Translations under genes and position numbers: made by a program | Source: Oribacterium sp. UBA3737 | GTDB lineage: Bacteria; Bacillota_A; Clostridia; Lachnospirales; Lachnospiraceae | DNA: 9,176 nucleotides | Direction of reading: 5' to 3' | NCBI GenBank assembly: GCA_002371295.1 | Contig: DFGZ01000141.1 | Span: 1 to 9,176, forward strand | The notes under the pieces: model-generated | Seen by the model: the letters and a program-made list of their open reading frames with translations, nothing else | Databases searched by the model: none | Told to the model about the DNA's origin: nothing | Shown here: piece after piece, positions 1 through 5,161 of the stretch | How positions within the stretch are numbered: position 1 is the stretch's first letter | How the letters are laid out: every line of letters starts with the position of its first letter

Positions 1-127
1 AACTTGAAGCTCTGAATTTTCTTTTAAAGAATCTTCAGGGTCTGTGTATTAATCGATCTTTGATTTTCAAGGTTCTTTTCACTCGATTTAGAAGAACTGG
101 TGTTCCGCATCTCTCAAGTGCTCAGTT
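1..127 (-). ncRNA. Probable 5' leader of a ribosomal RNA operon (16S gene beyond left edge)
   Basis: Transcription from the promoter at 128-156 would start near 120-122 and run off the left edge. The leader opens with a hairpin: 114-120 pairs with 80-86 (7 pairs, one G-U), and inside it GAAC/GUUC pairs around a four-base loop (94-105). Further along, the minus strand at 62-72 reads CCTTGAAAATC, which resembles the conserved CTTGAAAA-type sequence of clostridial rRNA leaders and spacers. There is no open reading frame of note here. The 16S sequence itself is not in the window, so the rRNA assignment is inference from promoter strength, leader structure and that motif. Another highly expressed stable RNA is the alternative. 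Confidence 0.6.
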
Positions 128-180
128 ATAATAACAATTATCAATCTGATTGTCAAACACTTTTTTAAATTTTTTCAAAA
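128..180 (-). promoter_or_regulatory. Strong sigma-A-type promoter with UP element, rRNA-operon style
   Basis: On the minus strand TTGACA (151-156) is separated by exactly 17 bases from TATTAT (128-133). The -35 is perfect and the -10 has one mismatch. Bases 157-180 immediately upstream are almost entirely A/T, with A- and T-runs typical of an UP element. This is the best promoter in the window. It points out of the left edge and away from the Nudix gene, so it serves whatever begins there, most likely an rRNA operon. Confidence 0.85.
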
Positions 181-217
181 CTTGTTACCGCCTTTTCACT
201 TCAGCACTTGTTACCGC
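180..217 (-). repeat. 12-base direct repeat upstream of the rRNA-type promoter
   Basis: GCGGTAACAAGT on the minus strand occurs at 206-217 and again at 180-191. The copies are identical and offset by 26 bases. They lie just upstream of the A/T-rich element, about 60-95 bases upstream of the predicted start site. Such paired sites could bind a regulator, but no known family is recognised. The second copy overlaps the loop of the hairpin at 192-233. Confidence 0.6.
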
Positions 218-233
218 GCGCGAAGTGTAAAAG
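192..233 (-). other. Imperfect inverted repeat downstream of the Nudix gene
   Basis: CTTTT (192-196) and CACTTC (197-202) pair with AAAAG (229-233) and GAAGTG (222-227), with one bulged base at 228 and a 19-base GC-rich loop. On the minus strand it follows the Nudix stop codon by about 20 bases and could end that transcript. No T-run follows it, so it is not a standard intrinsic terminator. Its role is uncertain. Confidence 0.35.
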
Positions 234-252
234 ATTGAATGATTCTTATGTT

Positions 253-729
253 TCAGAACCTCAGCCTTTCCCCGTCAAGCCACGCTTCTATCAGCCTGTC
301 TTCTGCATCATATATAAGCTTCAATGAAAAATAATCCTCTTTTTCCAGAAGCAGTCTCAAAAAGATCCTGTCTCCTTCCCAGACATTTAAATCCGGAACC
401 TCTTTTTTGTTTACCCATTTAAGCTCACCTTCACTACAGACGATTTGTTCTCCTGTGAAACCGTCTGCTGTAAAAAGATGCATATACTCCGACTCCGCCC
501 GTCCGGAAATAAACGTCACTATGCCCCTCGCTCTCCACGATGTCAATGTATAGCCCGTCTCTTCTCTCACTTCCCGGAGAAGGCACTCCTCCGGGCTTTC
601 ATCTTTTTCAAACTTTCCTCCAACCCCAATCCATTTTGCGTGATTAAGATCATTCTCTTTTTTTATTCTGTGGAGCATGAGATATCTGTCATCTTTCTCG
701 ATATAACATAATGTTGTCAATATAGCCAT
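253..729 (-). CDS. Nudix hydrolase, MutT/8-oxo-dGTP diphosphatase type
   Basis: A 158-residue cytosolic protein of the Nudix family, which hydrolyses nucleoside diphosphate derivatives. The likely job is removal of oxidised dGTP (8-oxo-dGTP to the monophosphate) or a related nucleotide. The Nudix box is complete at residues 38-60: G38, five residues, E44, seven residues, then R52-E53-V-R-E56-E57-T-G59-Y60, giving the metal-binding glutamates. The segment around residues 20-37, with LHRIKKENDLN and KWIGVGG, is typical of the MutT-like proteins common in Lachnospiraceae. The start at 729 is preferred over an in-frame ATG at 753 because AGAGGAG (737-743) sits 7 bases upstream. It is the last gene before the rRNA-type promoter and may be co-transcribed with the small ORF and the YgjV-like gene. 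The exact substrate cannot be told from sequence. Confidence 0.93.
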   Translation of the reverse strand: MAILTTLCYIEKDDRYLMLHRIKKENDLNHAKWIGVGGKFEKDESPEECLLREVREETGYTLTSWRARGIVTFISGRAESEYMHLFTADGFTGEQIVCSEGELKWVNKKEVPDLNVWEGDRIFLRLLLEKEDYFSLKLIYDAEDRLIEAWLDGERLRF

Positions 730-781
730 GTTTCTTCTCCTCTTTACAGTCACGTCTCCATATACTGTTAAAAACTTCCTA

Positions 782-991
782 TCAGATGCGGATAACCAGA
801 TTATTCATACCGTATATGCCGGTATATTCAATGTCTTTGGCAAGGTTCATCATCATTTTTATGTCAAAGCCGTTCTCAACGGCAAATGCAGTAGCAATGT
901 AAAAGATACTCATAACATCCTCCATTGAATCTACAGCAAAACAAAGCTCATGAGCTGTAGAAGCTCCGAATTCTTCAGGAAGCAGAAGCAT
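782..991 (-). CDS. Small hypothetical protein, 69 residues
   Basis: I do not recognise this protein. It starts with MLLLPEEFG, has acidic stretches and a hydrophobic central part (residues 27-38, with FYIATAFAVENG), and contains a single Cys at residue 17. No signal peptide or clear membrane helix is seen. An AGAGAG sequence lies only 3 bases before the ATG, a tighter spacing than usual. The ORF fills the gap between the YgjV-like gene (31 bases upstream) and the Nudix gene (52 bases downstream) on the same strand, which fits a place in one transcript. It may be a real small protein or a remnant of a longer gene. The opposite-strand ORF at the same place has no such context. Confidence 0.5.
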   Translation of the reverse strand: MLLLPEEFGASTAHELCFAVDSMEDVMSIFYIATAFAVENGFDIKMMMNLAKDIEYTGIYGMNNLVIRI

Positions 992-1022
992 TTTCTCTCT
1001 ACTTATCTTTATTGCGTTACTG

Positions 1023-1589
1023 TCATGCTTCCCACTTTCTGTTCTCTCTGTGCTTTTCTGTATGTTCAGCTATAGAATTTCTGAGTCTTTCAGCTTTTTT
1101 GGCTCTGTGCATACCTACAAAGTTGGCACATATAGTAAGTACATCAAAAACAGCTGCTGCGAAATTCATCAGCATAATGTCATAAATCAGCCACATCGTC
1201 TGACATGTACTTAGTACAATCTTTAGTGTACTTTCTTTTTTTGTATCTATAAGTCCGGTATAGACAACCGCTGCTATTATGGGCAGCAATTCTATCCATC
1301 TGAAACCCCCGAAATACAAAAAAACAGACGAGACAATTACCTGAATCAAGACAAAAAACAGCTTCCATCCCTTTGTAAGGTCACGCTTCAGAAAAAACAG
1401 ATTTCTCATGATGCTGATAACATCAGCTATGAAACCGGAAACTCCTCCAAGAACCAGACTTCCTATTCCCATAATCAGAAACTGGACATTCTGCCAGATG
1501 AGAATATGTCTGCGTTCATGCATAAAACCGATTCCCACCATCAAAAGAGCACCGATCAGACCTAAAATATTGCCTATAATCAAATACAT
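1023..1589 (-). CDS. YgjV-like inner membrane protein (Imp-YgjV family)
   Basis: A polytopic membrane protein of 188 residues with about six hydrophobic segments (roughly 1-20, 31-52, 73-92, 95-112, 116-134, 137-155) and a charged, basic tail (about 157-188) expected to face the cytoplasm. Length and layout match the YgjV family (E. coli YgjV is of similar size), including the conserved stretch in the second and third segments that ends in DVISIMRNLFF, comparable to the N/D-x-I-x-x-x-R-N region of that family. The molecular function of YgjV proteins is not established to my knowledge. Start chosen at 1589: GGAG at 1596-1599 lies 6 bases upstream. The longer ORF start at 1673 would add an unlikely N-terminus and run through a 10-base palindrome. 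Family assignment is from memory of motifs. Confidence 0.75.
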   Translation of the reverse strand: MYLIIGNILGLIGALLMVGIGFMHERRHILIWQNVQFLIMGIGSLVLGGVSGFIADVISIMRNLFFLKRDLTKGWKLFFVLIQVIVSSVFLYFGGFRWIELLPIIAAVVYTGLIDTKKESTLKIVLSTCQTMWLIYDIMLMNFAAAVFDVLTICANFVGMHRAKKAERLRNSIAEHTEKHRENRKWEA

Positions 1590-1609
1590 AAAAAACTCCA
1601 TAAAACATA

Positions 1610-1635
1610 ATGTGATGGAATAAGCTCCATCACAT
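1610..1635. promoter_or_regulatory. Perfect 10-base inverted repeat just upstream of the YgjV-like gene
   Basis: ATGTGATGGA (1610-1619) and its exact reverse complement TCCATCACAT (1626-1635) are separated by six bases. The element lies 10 bases upstream of the ribosome binding site of the YgjV-like gene. It could be an operator for a dimeric repressor or a hairpin in the 5' leader. No T-run follows, so it is not a terminator. It has TGTGA and TCACA ends, but the 14-base spacing does not fit CRP. Confidence 0.6.
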
Positions 1636-1685
1636 GGTAATAAGTCTGTGCCAGTTGTATTACAGAAAGGCACTATTCATAACTG

Positions 1686-1809
1686 AGGAAACGCTGATTA
1701 AAGCGTTTCCTTGTCCGGATTTTCGCTGCATAGCAGCAATTTCCCAGGAAAATCCGTGCCTCTACGCCGGAGGCCCTAGGGAACCTCTGATATAATCTGT
1801 GGTTCCCTA
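1686..1809. repeat. Multi-hairpin intergenic element (REP/MITE-like or structured RNA)
   Basis: Four inverted repeats follow each other with almost no gap. Hairpin 1: 1686-1695 pairs with 1702-1711 (10 pairs, loop of 6). Hairpin 2: 1716-1724 pairs with 1748-1756 (9 pairs) and encloses a smaller hairpin, GCTGC/GCAGC at 1725-1737. Hairpin 3: 1758-1762 pairs with 1770-1774 (5 pairs). Hairpin 4: 1777-1785 pairs with 1801-1809 (9 pairs, 15-base loop). The outer hairpins resemble each other: the left arm of 1 begins GGAAACGCTGAT and that of 4 GGGAACCTCTGAT. The element fills most of the gap between the lipoprotein and YgjV-like genes. No T-run follows on either strand. It is probably a dispersed repeat, but one copy in the window cannot show that. 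Confidence 0.65.
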
Positions 1810-1833
1810 AGTATGTTTTTACAATATGAGTCG

Positions 1834-2946
1834 TCAGTGAAGCTGCGAGCTTTTATCCTGAGCGACGCTGGTGATATGATTCTCCTTCGAAATATTGGAC
1901 ATCAGGACTTCAAGCTCTGCCTGATTTGAAGCTCCGGTAAATGCAACCGCATACATATTGTAATTCGGATAATCATAAACCAGCCTGAGACTGTATTTTT
2001 CTCTCAGATAGTTCAGTTCACCCGGATCCAGCTTCTGGTCCACCGATATAAGCACAATGTTGGTAAATCCTTCAGAAGAAGGGCCTCCTGTCGGGAACCC
2101 AAGGGTCTGCTGCACCGTTGTGCTTTCTCTTGTTTCATCTGATTTTGCAGTTGGGGGCGGTGCAGTTGTGGCTTTAGCTGTTGTCTCAGGTATAGTGACG
2201 CTTTCGAAGGCAGACGAGCTATCTGTTTCGTCTTCTTCCTCCGATGTTTCCGGATGCTCCAGACCTGTCTCGAAAATCTCTTCAGACTCAGACTCATCTG
2301 TATCACCGGTAAGCACATTACCAAATTCATCCGTCTCGACTGCTGTTTCACTTTCAGCCACAGTCTCTGCTGCAGCTGCAGCATCCCGGAGAACTTCCTC
2401 TATGCCCTTACGCATGATTTCCCACTTTTCCTTGAGATCCGGACTGCCAACCAGTTTCTTCGCAGCATCCAGATCACCGGCATTCTCAAGCATATTGCTT
2501 ATTGAATCAAAATCGTAAAGAATTGTATCCGTATAATAATCAACTCCTGCCCAGTTATCCAGAAATTCTGCCCGTTCTGTTTCCTTCAGGGAGCAGTAAT
2601 ATTCAAGCACGACGGGGCTTATAATGTCTAATGTATACTCGCCTTCATCGGCAAGATGCAGCATACGTACCGCCAGATGAAGTCTTTTAATGGATGCTCC
2701 GGAACTGCCCTTGATTCCGACAAATCCGCTGAGCCTCTCCCGAAGGGCCTCCTTTAAGGCAGATTCACCTGTAAGATCAAGGATTTCCCTTTCGGTTTCT
2801 GTCTCGGATCCAGCCTTAATCATCTTAGGAGCTCTGGTCTCCGTTACTTTTTCAGTTTCGTTCACAGAGGGCTGTTTTGATGTGCAGGCATTTAAGCTGA
2901 CAGCGGACAATATAGCAAACAGTGGAAGGATATATTTTCTATTCAT
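1834..2946 (-). CDS. Secreted lipoprotein with Ser/Thr/Glu-rich linker and I9-like C-terminal domain
   Basis: A 370-residue protein with a lipoprotein signal peptide: basic MNRK, a hydrophobic core (5-16), and the lipobox L18-N-A-C21, so Cys21 should be lipidated and the protein anchored on the outer face of the membrane. Residues 22-55 are a polar tether. Residues about 56-180 form a predicted helical region of unknown fold. About 180-290 is a low-complexity linker rich in Glu, Ser, Thr and Ala, ending in a Pro/Thr-rich part. Residues 293-370 look like a small alpha/beta domain (NIVLISVDQ, then YAVAFTG, then ITSVAQD), recalling the peptidase-inhibitor I9 or subtilisin propeptide fold; this is inference. 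Start at 2946 is supported by GGAG (2952-2955) 5 bases upstream and by the signal peptide. The longer ATG at 2970 would add 8 residues. A subtilisin-like protease is not encoded nearby. Confidence 0.85.
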   Translation of the reverse strand: MNRKYILPLFAILSAVSLNACTSKQPSVNETEKVTETRAPKMIKAGSETETEREILDLTGESALKEALRERLSGFVGIKGSSGASIKRLHLAVRMLHLADEGEYTLDIISPVVLEYYCSLKETERAEFLDNWAGVDYYTDTILYDFDSISNMLENAGDLDAAKKLVGSPDLKEKWEIMRKGIEEVLRDAAAAAETVAESETAVETDEFGNVLTGDTDESESEEIFETGLEHPETSEEEDETDSSSAFESVTIPETTAKATTAPPPTAKSDETRESTTVQQTLGFPTGGPSSEGFTNIVLISVDQKLDPGELNYLREKYSLRLVYDYPNYNMYAVAFTGASNQAELEVLMSNISKENHITSVAQDKSSQLH

Positions 2947-2998
2947 AACATCTCCAATGTATAAAACCATTATTCTTCTTGCATCAAAGAATTGTATC

Positions 2999-3028
2999 TA
3001 TTTACCAAAAAAAATAATCTCATGTCAA
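2999..3028 (-). promoter_or_regulatory. Candidate promoter of the lipoprotein gene
   Basis: On the minus strand TTGACA (3023-3028) is followed after 18 bases by TAAATA (2999-3004). It would give a leader of roughly 45 bases before the lipoprotein start. The -35 lies inside the terminator hairpin of the upstream gene and the T-run forms most of the spacer. The -35 is perfect and the -10 is weak (TAAATA rather than TATAAT). Confidence 0.5.
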
Positions 3029-3049
3029 GATAATTCTTAACATGAGATT
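3006..3049 (-). terminator. Intrinsic terminator of the NifX/NifB-type gene
   Basis: AATCTCATGT (3016-3025) pairs with ACATGAGATT (3040-3049). After one mismatch the stem continues with AAGA/TCTT around a TAAT loop. On the minus strand the hairpin is followed by an A and eight T (3007-3014). The stem is A/T-rich but long (14 pairs). It lies about 100 bases after the stop codon of the gene at 3147-3491. Confidence 0.8.
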
Positions 3050-3146
3050 TTGCTCATATTCTGTTTTTAATTAATTTCACCGGATAACATCATTAAATCA
3101 GACACCCGGTTTATCTTTTTTACGTTATCCAGATGGCACCGCCTCC

Positions 3147-3491
3147 TCAATGGACCGTCAGATGCTCTGCTTCCAGAACTCCTGCCAGATACTTGATGAT
3201 GACATCGTCCGCCTTTCCCTTAACACCGGCATATACATCAATCGGAAGTCCTTCCTCCTCGATTTTGTCTACAACTCCAGGGCCCATACCCTCAGAAATA
3301 ATAACATTTACATCATTCTGAACCATGGCTTCAAGCTTCTGTCCGCCTTGATCATCACCGGCAGGAAGGTAACCATAACTCACGATGTGATTCTCGTCAT
3401 TAACTTCAAAAACTTTGAATCGCGGGCAATGTCCAAACTGCCAATAGATGTTGTCATTTTCATTATTAACTGTAATTGCTATTTTCTTCAT
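3147..3491 (-). CDS. NifX/NifB-type dinitrogenase iron-molybdenum cofactor-binding family protein
   Basis: A 114-residue single-domain cytosolic protein of the family that includes NifX, NafY, VnfX and the C-terminal part of NifB, small RNase H-like folds that bind iron-sulfur or iron-molybdenum cofactors. The match rests on MKKIAITVNNEN at the start, the hallmark GHCPRFKVFEV at residues 20-30 (with H21 and C22 as likely ligands), MGPGVVDKIEEEGLPIDVYAG (about 69-89; a conserved glycine-rich turn followed by a strand), and the final helix ending near GVLEAEH. The start is supported by GAGGGG (3498-3503) 6 bases before ATG. No nitrogenase gene is nearby, and stand-alone members are common in anaerobes, where they probably handle iron-sulfur clusters or redox cofactors. 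The gene has its own terminator and probably its own promoter, so it looks monocistronic. Confidence 0.9.
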   Translation of the reverse strand: MKKIAITVNNENDNIYWQFGHCPRFKVFEVNDENHIVSYGYLPAGDDQGGQKLEAMVQNDVNVIISEGMGPGVVDKIEEEGLPIDVYAGVKGKADDVIIKYLAGVLEAEHLTVH

Positions 3492-3590
3492 CTACATCCC
3501 CTCAAATATTATAAACTTGGCTCGATCACTCAAGCCTGTTACCGATGCAGTCCGGGTTTTTCGCAATTTATCGCTGAAGAACTGCACCCT

Positions 3591-3619
3591 GAGATATTTA
3601 TGACTATTATGTCGGTCAA
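3591..3619 (-). promoter_or_regulatory. Possible promoter of the NifX/NifB-type gene
   Basis: On the minus strand TTGACC (3614-3619) is followed after 17 bases by TATCTC (3591-3596). Spacing is ideal and the -35 has one mismatch, but the -10 is poor. It would give a leader of about 95 bases. I favour it over a perfect TATAAT at 3508-3513, which sits too close to the ribosome binding site to be used for this gene. Confidence 0.35.
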
Positions 3620-3639
3620 AAATAACAAAAATATTACCT

Positions 3640-3678
3640 TAAAATGAAAAACAGATGATCCCGAAATGGAATCATCTG
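3640..3678 (-). terminator. Intrinsic terminator of the AGCS symporter gene
   Basis: On the minus strand CAGATGAT (3671-3678) pairs with ATCATCTG (3652-3659). The stem is extended inward by three more pairs, one of them T-G, to give 11 pairs with a 5-base loop. TTTTT, then CATTTT, follows (down to about 3641). It starts 19 bases after the stop codon of the symporter. Confidence 0.85.
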
Positions 3679-3697
3679 CTTAAACCCGCATAAAATC

Positions 3698-5092
3698 TCA
3701 GTTTTTTATGAAATATTCTTTTGTTAGTTCTACCACCTTCGGGGATAAAATAAGTACCGCTATCAGGTTAGGCACCGACATAAGAGCATTGGTCGTATCG
3801 GCTATCTGCCATACGAGACTGAGCTGGACCGTAGCTCCCACAACAACGAATACAACATAAATAGCCTGATAAACAACTATGGCCTTTGTTCCGAAAATGA
3901 ATTCCATACATCTTGCTCCGTAAAGGCTCCAGGAAAGCAGGGTGGAAAAAGCGAAGAGAGTGATACATGAAGCAATAATTATAGATGCCACTCTGCCTCC
4001 GAAGGTTGTTCCGAATGCCATAATAGTAAGGTCCGTACCTGCTGACTGACCGTAGAATCCATCTGCACAGCCTGAAATAAGTATAGCCACAGCTGTAAGT
4101 GTACAGATAACTATGGTATCCATAAATACTTCGAAAACGCCGTACATAGCCTGGTGAACAGGGTGGTCTACGTCTGCTGCCGCATGAGCGATAGGTGCGG
4201 TACCGAGACCTGCTTCGTTTGAGAAAATACCTCTTCCGAATCCTGCCTTCGCCGCCTGCTGAATGCCTACTCCAACGAGACCTCCGCTAATTGATGCAGG
4301 TTTAAATGCTCCCTGTATGATCTGTGCCAGCACCGTGCCCAAAGAGTCGATATGAGATATGACCACGACGATTGAGGTGATAATGTAAACGCACGCCATG
4401 ATCGGAACCAGCTTTTCAGTTACATTACCGATACGCTGCATACCGCCGAAAAGCACCAGAATGGTGAGCAACGCTCCTACTATGCCGATGACCAGGTATA
4501 TTCTCTGCATATCCGAACCAGAAATGTCAGGTTCGAAGGAGCTGAATACGGAACCTATGGATGTCGCAATGGTATTGATCTGAGTCATATTACCGGTTCC
4601 AAGGGCCGCAACAGCGCCGAAGCAGGAGAACAGCACTCCGAGCCACTTCCACTTCTTTCCGAGACCGTTCTCTATATAGTACATAGGGCCGCCTACGAAG
4701 TCGCCCTTTTCATTTATCTCGCGATAGTGTACTGCGAGTATGATTTCCGCATACTTTGTACACATACCGAAAAGCGCTGCTACCCACATCCAGAATATAG
4801 CTCCGGGTCCCCCGAGAGAAATGGCTCCGGCTACACCTGCGATATTACCGGTTCCCACAGTTCCAGCAAGCGCTGTGGTTAGCGCCTGTATCGGAGTTAA
4901 TGCACCGTCCTGGCTGGTTTTTTTCTCAAAGAGCCGGCCAAGAGTATTTTTCATAATGTGGCCAAACTTGGCAAACTGGAGAAAATCAAGTCTGATTGTA
5001 AGGAATATACCTGTTCCGATGAGCAGTACCAGAGTCGGTACTCCCCAGACAAAAGAATTGACAGAATCCGAAATGCTATAAATTAATTCCAC
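3698..5092 (-). CDS. Alanine/glycine:cation symporter (AGCS family, sodium-dependent)
   Basis: A 464-residue integral membrane protein that should import alanine or glycine, and perhaps related amino acids, together with sodium. Hallmarks of the AGCS (SAF/AlsT/DagA) family are present: TVGTGNIAGVAGA at residues 78-90, the PGAIFWMWVAALFG segment (96-109) followed by CTKYAEIILAVHYR, and the strongly conserved GFGRGIFSNEAGLGTAP at 284-300. About ten to eleven hydrophobic segments are seen and the length fits the family. Start chosen as GTG at 5092: GAGGAG (5100-5105) lies 7 bases upstream, and the ATG at 5134 would place that site inside the gene and add a polar extension. An extended -10 promoter lies before it and a terminator after it, so it is probably transcribed alone, perhaps with read-through from the ABC-F gene 69 bases upstream. 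The preferred amino acid cannot be assigned. Confidence 0.95.
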   Translation of the reverse strand: MELIYSISDSVNSFVWGVPTLVLLIGTGIFLTIRLDFLQFAKFGHIMKNTLGRLFEKKTSQDGALTPIQALTTALAGTVGTGNIAGVAGAISLGGPGAIFWMWVAALFGMCTKYAEIILAVHYREINEKGDFVGGPMYYIENGLGKKWKWLGVLFSCFGAVAALGTGNMTQINTIATSIGSVFSSFEPDISGSDMQRIYLVIGIVGALLTILVLFGGMQRIGNVTEKLVPIMACVYIITSIVVVISHIDSLGTVLAQIIQGAFKPASISGGLVGVGIQQAAKAGFGRGIFSNEAGLGTAPIAHAAADVDHPVHQAMYGVFEVFMDTIVICTLTAVAILISGCADGFYGQSAGTDLTIMAFGTTFGGRVASIIIASCITLFAFSTLLSWSLYGARCMEFIFGTKAIVVYQAIYVVFVVVGATVQLSLVWQIADTTNALMSVPNLIAVLILSPKVVELTKEYFIKN

Positions 5093-5124
5093 TTTTACAC
5101 TCCTCAACTTTAAAGTACTAAAAG

Positions 5125-5133
5125 AATATAGCA
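5125..5133 (-). promoter_or_regulatory. Extended -10 promoter of the AGCS symporter gene
   Basis: The minus strand reads TGC directly followed by TATATT (5125-5133), an extended -10 motif. No convincing -35 is present at the right distance. It would give a leader of about 26 bases with the GAGGAG ribosome binding site well placed. No terminator separates it from the ABC-F gene. Confidence 0.5.
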
Positions 5134-5161
5134 CACTTTATCTGTAACTCCTAATTAAAAA

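Noticed and set aside
1611..1634. CRP-like site (TGTGA and TCACA halves)
   Set aside because: The half-sites are 14 bases apart, whereas CRP sites have 6. CRP-type regulation of this kind is also not expected in clostridia.
1636..1662. Sigma-54-like TGGCAC on the minus strand
   Set aside because: The sequence at the -12 position is TTAC rather than TTGC, so the second element is missing.
2057..2518. Plus-strand ORF of 153 residues opposite the lipoprotein
   Set aside because: It mirrors the Glu/Ser/Thr-rich linker, giving a low-complexity Ser/Val-rich product with no ribosome binding site. The lipoprotein frame has a signal peptide, a lipobox and a good ribosome binding site.
3082..3130. 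7-base inverted repeat GGATAAC / GTTATCC after the NifX/NifB-type gene
   Set aside because: The arms are short with a 35-base spacer, so chance is likely. The terminator further on explains the end of the transcript better.
3508..3513. Perfect TATAAT upstream of the NifX/NifB-type gene
   Set aside because: Transcription would start within the ribosome binding site (3498-3503), so it cannot serve this gene. It also lacks a -35 at a suitable distance.
3150..3647. Plus-strand ORF of 165 residues across the NifX/NifB-type gene
   Set aside because: It is antisense to a clearly recognised family member and runs through its upstream region and towards the symporter terminator. No family features are visible.
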